Below, in pieces: positions 48,415 through 58,578 of a stretch of 64,000 nucleotides of DNA. This stretch comes from Podocnemis expansa (lineage: Eukaryota; Chordata; Testudines; Podocnemididae), in contig ML681981.1 of assembly GCA_007922195.1 (NCBI GenBank), forward strand, positions 14,083,771 to 14,147,770, written 5' to 3'. The position numbers and the translations under genes are program-made. Position 1 is the first letter of the stretch, and each line of letters starts with the position of its first letter. A model generated the notes under the pieces. The model was given only the letters and a program-made list of their open reading frames with translations, was not told where the DNA came from and ran no database searches.

Positions 48415-48538
48415 CCAATTTCCAAAGGGGTATCCATGTTAGTCCATTCCAGGAAAACAAAACAAAACAAGGAGTCTCCCACGAAAGCTCATGCGAAAAA
48501 TAAATCTTAGTCTTTAAGTGCCACACGACTCCTTGTGT
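48415..48538 (+). mobile_element. fold-back Penelope-like element copy with perfect 13-bp TSD
   Basis: ATCTTAAATGCTG is repeated exactly at 48402-48414 and 48539-48551. The 124-bp insert starts with the inverted terminal segment (CCAAAGGGGTATCCATGTTA to AAACAAGGAGTC) and continues with the tail in direct sense (CCCACGAAAGCTCATGC to GACTCCTTGT). It is therefore a chimera of two orientations. Confidence 0.88.
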
Positions 48539-48909
48539 ATCTTAAATGCTGTCAGTGATAATTAGCTGGCTTCTGTGTGAACTGTAACTCTGCATGTAGA
48601 ACACAGGAGATGAGGGTATTGGGCAGAATTGTGACACCTAGGATCCTGATTGAATATAACTTTGGTCTTGGGTTGTTTGAAAGCCATGGATTAGTTTCTT
48701 TTGATTGTATAGCAATTTGAGTAAATTTTAAATAAATTGGGTGATTTTAGTAATAAAAAACTTTAAATACTTTATATTAATTTTTCATTGGTCTAGATTT
48801 TTCAATAATTTTTGTTGCACGAGTTTGCACACAAATTTTATTCAGAAAAAGTTTTGCACACAGGTTGAAAATTTTGCACAAAAGCCGCCAAACCTTAGAG
48901 GGAACATTG

Positions 48910-49160
48910 CTTAGGTACTTGAAACCCGTTACCATGTCCCCTCTCAGTCTCTTCTTTTCTAGACTAAACAAACCCAGCTATTTCAATCTTCCCTTATAAG
49001 TCAAGTGTTCCAGACCTCTGATCATTCATGACGCTCTTCACTGGTCTTTCTCCAGTTTGTCCACATCTTTCCTGAAATAAGGCACCCAGAATTGGACACA
49101 GTACTCCAGTTAAGGCCTAATCCGGGTGGAACAGAGCAGAAGAATTACTTCACATGAATC
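48910..49160 (-). mobile_element. CR1 LINE, continuation right of the hAT insertion
   Basis: CTTAGGTACTTGAAACCCGT, CCCCTCTCAGTCTCTTCTTT and AGAATTGGACACAGTACTCC continue the CR1 sequence interrupted at 46995. The 5' end of the CR1 is truncated at about 49150-49160. Confidence 0.88.
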
Positions 49161-50052
49161 ATAACTGCCCTTTGTTTAGGCTTTCACACAAGGAAGGTGT
49201 ACCCAAGAGCAAGAAGGCAAACTGGAAGCATTTGTCTAACAAAGGAGCATTTGTCTAACACAAAACACAGAATAAGACTTTGAGAAAGAAAAACATTGTT
49301 GATCCTGTTTAATGGATCTGTTAGCTGCATCTGATGCTGTCTGACATGTGGGGCTGACTCCGAAGTTGTTGAAGACTATTCCTGAGTAAGCCCATGGTGT
49401 GATTTGTCACAGAAATGACAACAAATGAGAGTTTTAGAGCTTCATTTTGCAAGTAGGAGACTGTCAGCTGGCTTAGGCATCTCTGTAAGGGACTTCAGCA
49501 AGGATCTATGCTAGCTCCTTTCCTTTACAACATTTCACTTATGATCTACAACAAAGACCAATAAGTACATACATGTGATGACCTCTGTCTTGCTGATTTG
49601 AGTCACTATTTACCTGATAACAAAGAGTCTGTTAGCCAGCATATGAATGCTCTGACCATTCAACTTCAGCAGTGGAGACTTAGATTCACTTGCCATAAGG
49701 CAGTGGCCACAACTTTCCCTTTGAACAATCACCTAACAATCCACCACTTACAATCTGTGCTGAGGACCATCCACTCCCTTTCCAGCCAGTTGTTACTTAT
49801 TGAGGAGCCAAAGCAGACCACAGTCTTACATACCAGTCCTACCTAGAACACCTAAAGAAAAAGATTGCCTTCAGCACTGCTTAGAAACAGAAGTGTCCTG
49901 GGGAGCAGAAGCAAAGGGTCTACATATATTCAGTCTTGATGCTAGTGTTTGTCCCAGCAGAGCACTGTGCAGCAGTTTGGGACAAAAACTGACATATACA
50001 TCTTGTTGATTCAGAGCTGAATACAACCATCCACATTATTAGTGGTTGCCTT
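49160..50052 (+). pseudogene. old non-LTR retrotransposon: reverse transcriptase (segment 2)
   Basis: RT motifs appear in order with frameshifts. Motif A is near 49310-49340 (MDLLAASDAV, for the usual DLTAAYDTV). QGSMLAPFLYNISL is near 49500-49540. Motif C has the two Asp codons at 49577-49582 (CDDLCLAD, first residue changed from Tyr). IQLQQWRLRFTCHKAVATTF lies at about 49660-49720, the region after motif C. The C-terminal region reads VPAEHCAAVW near 49950 and ELNTTIHIISGCL up to 50052. There a second CR1 interrupts it. The family usually has one long ORF here, so this is a decayed copy. Confidence 0.72.
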
Positions 50053-50362
50053 AGAATCATAGAAGTGTAGGACTGGAAGCATTTCAAGAGGTCATCTAGT
50101 CCAGTCCTCTACACACAAGGCAGGACTTCAACACATACACCATTCCTGATGGGTGTTTTTGCCTAACCTGTCCTTAAAAACCTGCAGTGACAGAGATTCC
50201 CAGCCTCTCTAGGCATTCGTTCTGGTACTTAACTAACCTGATGGTTAGGTTTTCCCTGATGTCAAACCTAAGCCCCTCTTACTGCTATTTAAGCCCATTG
50301 CTTCTTGCTCTATCCTTAAAGGTTAAGGAGAACAATTTTTCCCTCACCCTTTCAACTGACTA
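50053..50362 (-). mobile_element. second CR1 insertion in the old LINE
   Basis: AATCATAGAAGTGTAGGACT at 50054 to GGAGAACAATTTTTCCCTCA at the other end is the inverted CR1 3' UTR. The old LINE reads on after it. Confidence 0.88.
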
Positions 50363-50700
50363 TAGGGCTAAGATGTATGAAAACAATGTTCTCTACAGAA
50401 GGCTGACAATAACTTTGATGGATTCAAGCAAGCCACACACGCTTTCCACATAAAGCTCTGCTTGCCTCCAGGAGAAAACAGTACACCTTCCATTCCTGCT
50501 AACTTGTCACAAATGACATTGTGACATCCTTGTGGCTGCCATGCATTCATTCATTCATGTCCAGTGCTGCTGCTCCAGTTCCAATCTCAGATGAGCAAAG
50601 GCATATGAGGTTCCACAGTTATGTTCCTGCAAAGTGGCGTTAACACTGGACTAGAGAGACAGGTATGATGATGTACTTCAGAAGCCCTATCTTACACTTA
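50363..50700 (+). pseudogene. old non-LTR retrotransposon: C-terminal remnant (segment 3)
   Basis: The frame around 50365-50450 gives AKMYENNVLYRRLT, consistent with the basic C-terminal region that follows ..IISG in this LINE group. The rest, to the PLE copy at 50701, is too decayed to assign. The LINE could extend beyond the PLE towards about 51200. Confidence 0.45.
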
Positions 50701-50920
50701 AAACAAACAAGGAGTCCTGTGGTACTTAAAGACTAACAAATTTATTTATTGCATGGGCTTTCATGGGAGAAAGTCCCACTTCAAAAGCACCTGATGAAGC
50801 GGGACTTTCTCCCATGAAAGCTCATGTAATAAATAAATTTGTTAGTCTTTAAGTGCCACAGGACTCTTTGTTTGTTTTACTGAACGAGACTAACATGGCT
50901 GCCCCTTTGCAACTTAACTT
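50701..50920 (+). mobile_element. fold-back Penelope-like element copy
   Basis: The left arm AAACAAACAAGGAGTCCTGT to GTCCCACTTC is the inverted tail. The right arm CCTGATGAAGCGGGACTTTC to TTTGTTTTACTGAACGAGAC is the direct tail, ending with AACATGGCTGCCCCTTTGC. Both arms are nearly full length, forming a long hairpin. Candidate TSD CTTACACTTA (50691-50700) / CTTACGCTTG (about 50920-50930), 8 of 10. Confidence 0.85.
50791..50847 (+). ncRNA. hammerhead-ribozyme-like motif in PLE tail
   Basis: CTGATGA (50791-50797), a stem GGGA..TCCC, GAAA (50816-50819) and TTAGTC ending at 50847 span 57 nt, as in the two other copies. The left arm of the same element has lost its CTGATGA box. Confidence 0.5.
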
Positions 50921-50924
50921 ACGC

Positions 50925-52932
50925 TTGTTTGCAACCTGAGGTGCAGATCTTGTATGAAGCTTAACAGGTGGCTGAATGGAATGGCCAGAATGGCGGCCAC
51001 AATGCAGAAATTTGGCATAGGATAATCTTCACAGTATAACTGCAGGGCAGCAATGGAAATAGTCAAATGTGGTGATGGAGTGCACAGTCAGAAGATTGGA
51101 AGTTGGACTGCAACACCTTACTGCCCTCTACGATGCATCTGTAAGAAGGCTGAACAGTTCAGACACTGACTTGTGATGCATATGAAAGAAGCTGGCTTGT
51201 GTGGACCCTTCCCTTGTGATTAGAGTAAGCTATGCTTGTAATGTCAGTGCCAGTGTGCAATCAGTGTCCACTAAAGGGGAGGCTCAAAAGAGACCATCTC
51301 TTAGAGTTAACCATGAAGAAAAGACCTGGGAGATGGCTGGGGGACCAATGGGCATAAATGTCCTCCGGGGGTCATACTGCATCCCATTGCATTCAATGGA
51401 TCTGTAAATTAGTGCAGGAGCCAAGCTATGTGGAATTTATTCCAGGGTCAGGAACTATGAGATAATTTGAAAGAAAGCGGGCAATTTTGCAACTCTTTTC
51501 ATTTGTAATAGACCCTATAATGTCCTAGAATTAAAGAAATAAATAAAGTCAGTCAGGCGTAAAAACATGGTTTTAATGATTGCTTCAGAAACAATGCAGG
51601 TTGAATGCTTAGTAGCTTTCACTCATGAAAAGAACAACCATGTTATCCCAAGTTTTTACTTTCCTAGCTTTTTCTTTAAAAAAAAAAGGGATGATTTATC
51701 ATTTATGTAATCACAAGAAATAGAAAGCAATAGCAATATGTGAACCATAGAAAAAATAAAGATGACTTTCTTTGGTTGTATTTCACAAATATAAGGGCAA
51801 AAAGTTTTGAAAGTAACACATGAGTAAGGAAATGTTAGCTATGACTAATAATAGCAGGGTGATATAGTCAAAAAAATTTACCTAGCAGAGGGTTATAAAT
51901 CTTACTTTGAAAGGAAGCTAGAAAGTATGTTAAATAAGGCTTGTAGCATGCAAGCATTTATACCATGGATCATATAGTCTTAAAGTTGTCCTACATAACA
52001 TTTCATTTCAAGCATTCACTAAAACAAAATCAGTTCATTTATTTAAAAAAAATTCAAACTGCGGGTGCATTTTTGTATTAATTATTCCATCTAGGTTATA
52101 CTGATGCCAGTCTGTAATCATGTATTTTCATATTCCTCATTGAGCTGGAATCAAGGTAAATATTTAGACAGTCCAGACATTTTTAAACACGTTGGAAATA
52201 AATTCTTATTAGCAGATGCACATATCTCTTATGTGTCGGTGTAACAATTTTAACAAATATGACATTTACTTATAATGAATAGTCAGCATTTCAGATACTA
52301 TTCCCAGGTACTCTACTCATTTGGATCAAAAGGAAACTCCAGAGAGTGGATTTAGTGCCATTTCAGAGGAGTCTGACCCCAAATTCTTTTTTCTGTGCTT
52401 GTTGTCAGGATTTAGAGATGAGTCAGGAAATAGTTAAGGAGCTAAACAGTTAGCCATTCTGAGCTCATCATACAACCAACTCATAACTGCAGGATTGAGC
52501 CAGTTCTGGGAACTTCATTCTAGGACACCTGGTACAATATCATCAATTGTGGTCACTCCAGGTGGCATAATGGTCCTCAGCAGACTATGTGCAATTGATG
52601 AAGAGGAGAAGGAGACAACCAGACCAACAGCTTTGATGTCAGAAATGGAAGGCTAAAATTGTGATGGAAAAGCAGTTTATATTGGGACTGATTTTATACC
52701 CTAGAAGGAATAGACTCGGTTTTGAGACTATTTATTCTTGGGACTTTCAACATCTTGCAGAAGGAAATGAGCAGCTTGTAATATTGGTCCCAGGACGGGT
52801 AACATAACAACCATAAAGTTGAGTCATTGTGGAGGGGGGAGTGGGAGAGTAGCAAATGAAAGAATGATGTGTCTAGCTCATGCAAGCACAGATGAATAAC
52901 TATGTACCATTCTCAGAAAGGTACAGAGATGC
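50925..52932. other. unassigned AT-rich DNA
   Basis: 50930-51420 may still contain decayed LINE sequence. The rest is featureless, with an A run near 51678. Confidence 0.4.
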
Positions 52933-52944
52933 TAAACCTTTCAT

Positions 52945-53075
52945 AAGACAAACAAGGAGTCTTGTGACACTTAAAGACTAATAAATTTATTTATTGCATG
53001 AGCTTTCATGGGAGAAAATCCCACTTCATCAGACACTCCTTGTTTGTTTTACTGAACTAACACGGCTGTCCCTTT
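52945..53075 (+). mobile_element. fold-back Penelope-like element micro-copy with 12-bp TSD
   Basis: The inverted tail AAGACAAACAAGGAGTCTTG to CCACTTCATCAGACA is followed directly by the direct-sense end CTCCTTGTTTGTTTTACTG to ACACGGCTGTCCCTT. TSD TAAACCTTTCAT (52933-52944) / TAAACCTTGCAT (53076-53087), 11 of 12. Confidence 0.88.
52976..53032 (-). ncRNA. hammerhead-ribozyme-like motif in PLE tail
   Basis: Minus strand: CTGATGA (53026-53032), stem GTGGGA..TCCCAT with a short loop, GAAA (53004-53007), and TTAGTC ending at 52976. This is the best-preserved copy of the 57-nt core. Confidence 0.5.
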
Positions 53076-53495
53076 TAAACCTTGCATGTATTTAACACCC
53101 AAACAAGGCCAACACTTACACAATTGAAATAAAACATGATGCTGCTGATACTAGTTGGCTTATAGTAAATAACACATTGCAAGTTTATATTAATTTCCTT
53201 GCTTCTACCTGTAAGCAGTTTACAAACCATCATGCTAAATTAATTATGAACAGGAAAATACAGTTTTATAATTAGCAAAAGGAAGTTGTTGCCCTTCCAA
53301 TCTGCATTCAATTTCTAATTAAATCCTAATTAGAAATCAGTGTTCCACTTAATTGAATTGCTGTTCTCTGTTTAGATGCATTTAATGTATTTTAAACTAC
53401 TCACAATTTTAACAATCCCCCCTCATGAAAGTCTTGCAGGAATGTGAGATTATGGCTGTCTAAATGACATGTTGAGCTCTTCTAATGGTGGGATG

Positions 53496-55001
53496 TGTTG
53501 AACCCCGGGTTCGCGATGTGACTGGGATGGACCAGCGACACCCACCAATGAGACAGACACCAGTTCAATTAAACAAAAAAACCTACTTTTATAGTGACAC
53601 CTTGAACACCTTCAACCCCTTAACAGTGTAAAACAGGGAGATCTATACAAAAACACTTGTAATCAACTAACAATATGAAGCAAAAATCTATATAAGACAC
53701 TTATAACCAATAGCATAAAGCAAAATCTAAATGAACACTTATAACTAAATGACAATATAAAGCTAAAAACCTATGCAAAGCACTTATAAGCAAGTAACAG
53801 TGTGGAGCAAGAGTCTATATAAAGCACCTGTAAAACACCTCCAGCCAAACAACAGGATAAAGTGTGAGAGTCTATGCAAAACACTTACAACCTACAAAAG
53901 TACTGATAGTTAAATAACAGTATGGATTAATGACCTACAAGAGGGTGGCCATAATAAGTCAAGGACTTTTCTGGCCTTTTACTGCATCAACATCAGTATA
54001 GGCACTGACCAGCCCACCCGACGCGTATTTACCAATGGCTGGAAGCCATTCCTCCTTGCTAGCCAAGAAGGGTGGGTGGCAGAATGAAAAAAAAAGTCAG
54101 ATGAGAGAAAAATAAACCCCCACACTCCCCCCGTGTACACTGGGGAAGTTTGGGGCCAGCAGTTTAGAGCAGAAGCAGAGTAATGAACAATTATACAGTA
54201 AGAAGGATGCGAAATACAAATGACTAACAAAACACCTGGCAAATTAACAACATAAAACTATGCTAGACCTTAAACAACTATATCATAAAAAGATTATGCA
54301 GGATACAGAGAAAATAATAACAACTACACAAACTATGCAAAACTCAGATGAAGAAGCTACAATCACAGACTATATATAAATGGTACCAAGTAGAATGATT
54401 AAGAGAAGGTAGGAGGCCTATATCGATTTATAATACCTGTCCCAGGACCGCAGTAGAACCCAAAGCGAGGAGGCAGACCAGCTGCAGCATCTCAGCACTT
54501 AATCGTTCGGCCGGCAATCCGTGTACACCCCAAAACAAAAGAGGGTCTTGGGGGCGGGTACTCCCTGTCTCAGTCGGGGGATCAGTCCGACCGGGTCGCG
54601 ACGTGCCCTTTAGCATCCGAGGGTGGGAGAACAACAAACTAGCTGAGACAGGGGGTTTTAATAGAATTTTGCCCAGCCAGAGTAAAAATAGCCAATTAGG
54701 AGTGGGATCCTGGTCAGGACCAATGATAAAACTGGGACCCCAGACAATGACCCCTCCTTCGTGGTGACGGGGGTGCAGAGAAACTGTTCAGGGGGGATAG
54801 GAACTCACCCCCCTCCTTGTTGACATAAAGCTAGGGAGGAAGAAACTCACACAGGAGATTGAGAGCCATCAGGGGAGATTGATACTTAACACTCTTTCCC
54901 CTTGTGCTGGATGGCCCGGAGATGGAGGCCCATCAGGGAGCATAATACAGGAGGCTACGTGTGGGGCGGGGTGGCCATCATGGCTGCCACCTCCGCTGAC
55001 A
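53496..55001. mobile_element. probable solo LTR of an endogenous retrovirus (1.5 kb)
   Basis: It begins TGTTGAACC and ends GCTGACA (TG..CA). A 5-bp duplication, GGATG, flanks it at 53491-53495 and 55002-55006. Both outer parts are GC-rich (CCGGGTTCGCGATGTG near 53505; GGGTCGCGACGTGCCC near 54594), while the interior is AT-rich with a minisatellite. On the minus strand CCAAT-like AATTGGC and TATA-like motifs (CTATAAAAGTAGG) are present, but the plus strand also has AATAAA near 54110, so orientation is not decided. No internal viral genes remain in the window. The length and 5-bp duplication would suit a class II/III-like or spuma-like LTR. Confidence 0.55.
53640..53940. repeat. minisatellite of about 40-60-bp units inside the LTR
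   Basis: Six diverged units share the start CTATATAAAGCACTTATAA and a TAACAATATAAAGCAA-like second half. Unit length varies. Confidence 0.75.
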
Positions 55002-55006
55002 GGATG

Positions 55007-55905
55007 GACATCTGTAAATTCAGCTAGCACTAGATTCTCAACCATGATGAAGATATTTATATCCAGAAACTGAAGCTAGTGCAGAATGTGACTGCCCACT
55101 TGCCAGATGGAATTTCATGAAGATAGCATATAGTGCTGATGTCTCATGATCTGTAAGGAAATAATTAACAATATCAAGCATCGTAACTGAAGTTGATGGT
55201 ATTCAGAATCTCTGGAAATAAGGCAACTAAAAATAGGTGCAAAATTTAGATCCAAATTTGAAAATATGGGAACACATATTCAAAGTTGAACACTCGAAAA
55301 ATGAGGCACTTGGTATTAGCATATGCTTTTCATAAACTGTGTATTAACTTCTGCTTTAACAAGCCTGTATCCATTCACAGTTGTATGGTAATAGTTGTAC
55401 AACATATACTGAACATTGCCATAATAATGTACCTTGTGTGAAATTTCCATTTTCATAGCACTGCTGATATTAATTAATTTACTGATTAATTAACTAAATT
55501 GAAGACTCCATGACTTTGGTCTGTCAGAGTACCGCTGGAATCACTAAGTTACAGCTCGGAAGGACTTCAAATTCTGTGGTGCCAGCGGCACGGTAGTTAT
55601 TTCCAGACACCTCAAGTTTTATTATGAATCACAACAGAATTTTGTCCTGTTTGAGCATACCTGAATTCACAGCACATGCTGCATTATCCCAGTGTAATGT
55701 CTAAGCAATAGTAGGGTAGCAGGAGATATTATTTATAACAAAGGATGGTCTCTTGTTGCTACAAGTCAAAGCATTCACTTTTGCAAGACTGTGTCATGCC
55801 TGAAGGGACATGAAGGATGTTTTGAATGAAGCACTGCTGTACCTACTCATCTTGTAGTTTTAATGCCGCAGTGCTAACAAACATCTTCCTTGTTCATAGT
55901 CTAAG
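55007..55905. other. unassigned DNA
   Basis: Nothing recognisable. Confidence 0.45.
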
Positions 55906-55908
55906 ATC

Positions 55909-56030
55909 AAGAATCAAATCAGAGGGTTGGAAGGGACCTCGTGAGATCATTGAGTCCAACCCCCCGGGGCTTGAACCCAGGACCTTCTGCATATTAAGCA
56001 GAGGTGCTAGCCACAAGATCTTGAGCTAGA
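55909..56030 (-). mobile_element. tRNA-derived SINE with CR1-like 3' tail
   Basis: On the minus strand the tRNA-like head has an A-box-like TGGCTAGCACC. It also has an anticodon arm (TCTGC stems, 55986-56002) whose loop gives anticodon AAT, suggesting tRNA-Ile, and a B box GGTTCAAGCC (in 55968-55978). The 3' part (55909-55965) is the CR1 3' box (GACTCAATGATCTCACGAGG, TCCCTTCCAACC), presumably recognised by CR1 RT. Confidence 0.65.
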
Positions 56031-56470
56031 TTTAGGGGTTTTCAGTATTATAATCAGAAAACCTGCACCTTGGGTGTGGCCCATGGGTAAGACTGACTAG
56101 ATTGTGACCCACTCAGTTAGTACCCTGGCTCACCTAGATCTGAGCCTGTGTGAATGCAGAAGCAGATGCCCACATAGGTATGGATCGACAACTCCTGGCT
56201 GAAGAGTGGTTGGCTCTTATCCCATCTGTGGAAAGCCATGGATGGCAGGGAGCAAAGCAGTGTACAGCTGTGTGACCAGACTTGTTGCTCTGCTTGTAGT
56301 CAGCACCATAAAACTTCTCTTGGCCCCAGGCAGCTTTGGAGAGTAACTGACATGAAGAAGAGATGAGTTGCCAGCTGGGCCACATCTGGCCTGTGGGATG
56401 GGTTTTTAACCGTACACTATGTGTATTAATTGCATTTTGGAAGATGTTTAAGGACAAAGTCAAACAATGC
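56031..56470. other. unassigned DNA
   Basis: Nothing recognisable. The 109-codon minus frame at 56134-56463 has no family features. Confidence 0.4.
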
Positions 56471-56473
56471 TTT

Positions 56474-56537
56474 TAGCTGGGGCTTGGACTAGATGACCTC
56501 ATGAGGTCCATTCCAACCCTATGATTCTATGATGCTG
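56474..56537 (+). mobile_element. CR1 3' end fragment
   Basis: GGACTAGATGACCTCATGAG, TCCATTCCAACCC and the tail ATGATTCTATGATG are the CR1 terminus. Confidence 0.85.
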
Positions 56538-58500
56538 TAGGATTCCAAGTTTTCTATCACAGATTCATTGATCAATGTCTTGTCTTCAGTAGAGCTGGTC
56601 AGAAAAAATTATTTTTTCATTGGAATTTGCTGATTTGTCAAAATTAAAATGATTTGCAGAGACAGTTTGGTTTCAATGAAGTTCTCATGGAACACAGACA
56701 GGAGTCCAAAGGAAAGCTGCCTGCCAGGCACATTTCTGTCAACAACCTGTCTAGTATCCTGCCAACTTGCCCAGCACACTCCAAGACAGTTTTCCTGCCA
56801 GACTGCCTTAGAGCAGGGAGCCCTCACAACTGCCAGGCTCCATTCCCTTTCACAAAGAACTAAGAAATGTTGGGGTTCGTTCCAATGTGGAACAAAACCA
56901 AATTTTGAAATCCTTCACTAAAACAGAATTACATTTCTCCTCAGCTTAAATTTTCAGGATGAATTAAAATTACAGCAACACTCAAAGGATGCATAGGTGG
57001 CTGATCTCTAAATACTGCTGAAAAAAATCATCTCGTATGATTCTTGCTTTAAGCAGAAGCTTGTCTCTCCTAACTATTTTGCTTTTAAGTATTGGTAAAA
57101 TGAAGGCAGAGTTGAGCCATACGTACAAGAAATCAATATTCTCGTAACCTGCTGTATTACTCTGGCCATATAGGTTAGGTAAGTTTTTTTCAAGTATAGG
57201 AAAACTAATCTAAGTGGCTAGATCTTGGTAGCCTATATGATATTGAGAAGGACAAAGTCAAAAGAAAAGCAACTCTATCAGGTTTTAACTCTTAAAACCC
57301 TGAAGAAGGATGTTCATTTTTCATATACTCTAGTATGATACTGCTGATGAGTCTACTGTTGACGAACTCTTCCCTCTGTGGTTTCCTGGACATATACCAC
57401 TCGGTACATCTCTGTTAGAGTGTATTATGAGAGTGTATCATTCATATTTTACTTTTACAAAGAAACATTTATTTAATTCTTGCTGTTACCATGAGGTATA
57501 TGGTCTGTGATCAGTTGGTTTAACTGATCCTCTGGTTTTAAGGGAAGTGAATCATGGGCATACTGGGCAGGGGGTGAACCCAGGGGATGTACTCAGAGGA
57601 GGAGGGCATGGCTACAATGCCTCTTTATTACCATGGCTAGGGGGTGTAAGTTACAGTCTTTGAACTGTTTTACCCTGTGTTAGGAACCATAATGGTCCAA
57701 CCTAGTCTTGTGGTCTGGAGATTCACGTAGGCCTGAGAATCCAGTCATTTACCTACTAAGGTACTGAGTGCCATAAGGTCCAGCCCCATATAAAGAACAC
57801 TGGGTGCATTAGTTTTCTAATGCATTTAAAGTTACTACCAAGATTAAACTGTTTTGCTTTTGCTCTTGCTCCACTGATGCTGCTGCAAACAGTTTTTGTT
57901 TTTTAGAAAATGTCTCCTTTTCAGTAGTTAGTGGACTGGCAATTTACTTCAGGAGGCATAGCCACAGGAGATGAACACCTACACTTGCAGTGGAAATAGA
58001 TCTTTCTGAAAGCATTAATGCTCCTACACTTGCTCCTCGCAGACCACGGAGCTTGAGAAATATAGTGTGGCTGCCTGAAATCCCATTTTGCAAGACACCA
58101 ACCACATTCTTCACTAACTTCAGTTTCCAGTGTTTAATGTCTGGAGTACTATTTTTCATAGCGTCTCTGACCTGCTAAAGGATATTCTTTTGGCCTTTGT
58201 TTTCCATTCATGTGTATCTGGTCAGCAGTGACACAACTGGGATTTTTAGAGTGCTAGTGTAATAATCAGAAAACTTTCTTTTATTCCACGATGCATGTAT
58301 CTTGTTTCCATACTGATTTCATAATTCCTTGGTAATATTTCATTCAAGTACTGAATGTCATCATAAGGAGCAGGTCAGCCATGATATTTCACCCCCTATC
58401 TTAGGCCTTCTCAAGTCCATGACTTCAGCTCTCCATGTTAGAGCCAGCAGGCACCTTCAGCCTCTGCTACGCCTCTTGCCTTCAGTGTTCTCTGGCTGTT
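56538..58500. other. unassigned AT-rich DNA
   Basis: No recognisable features. Confidence 0.45.
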
Positions 58501-58578
58501 GGGCCTGTGTTATATTGGAGGTCAGATTAAATGATCACAATTGTCCTTTTTCTGGCCCTACACTCTATGACTATGAAA
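58500..58578 (+). mobile_element. CR1 3' end fragment
   Basis: GGAGGTCAGATTAAATGATC, then a diverged GTCCTTTTTCTGGCCCTACA and CTATGACTATG match the CR1 3' box and tail. Confidence 0.75.

Larger units (their letters stand above)
46996..48909. mobile_element. non-autonomous hAT element (about 1.9 kb) inserted in CR1
   Basis: The inverted ends CACTGTTCCCTCTAAGG (from 46994) and CCTTAGAGGGAACATTG match at 16 of 17. The target is CR1 sequence: CTTAGGCA (46988-46995) and CTTAGGTA (48910-48917) give a 7-of-8 duplication that overlaps the left end by two bases, so the exact start is 46994-46996. The left third (47015-47590) is very GC-rich; the rest is AT-rich. Overlapping frames of 140-169 codons in the GC-rich part occur on both strands and are composition artefacts. 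Two PLE copies lie inside. Confidence 0.85.

Noticed and set aside
53640..53940. Possible CRISPR-like array
   Set aside because: Units are diverged throughout, without constant repeats and variable spacers, and the genome is vertebrate. It is a minisatellite.
54428..54637. Minus-strand frame with a hydrophobic stretch and a GT donor-like site inside the LTR
   Set aside because: It looks a little like a leader exon, but lies in LTR sequence, is short, and has no downstream exon in view. Described only as part of the LTR.
55966..56028. Functional tRNA gene
   Set aside because: The acceptor stem is not recognisable and the head is fused to a CR1 tail. It is better explained as a SINE.
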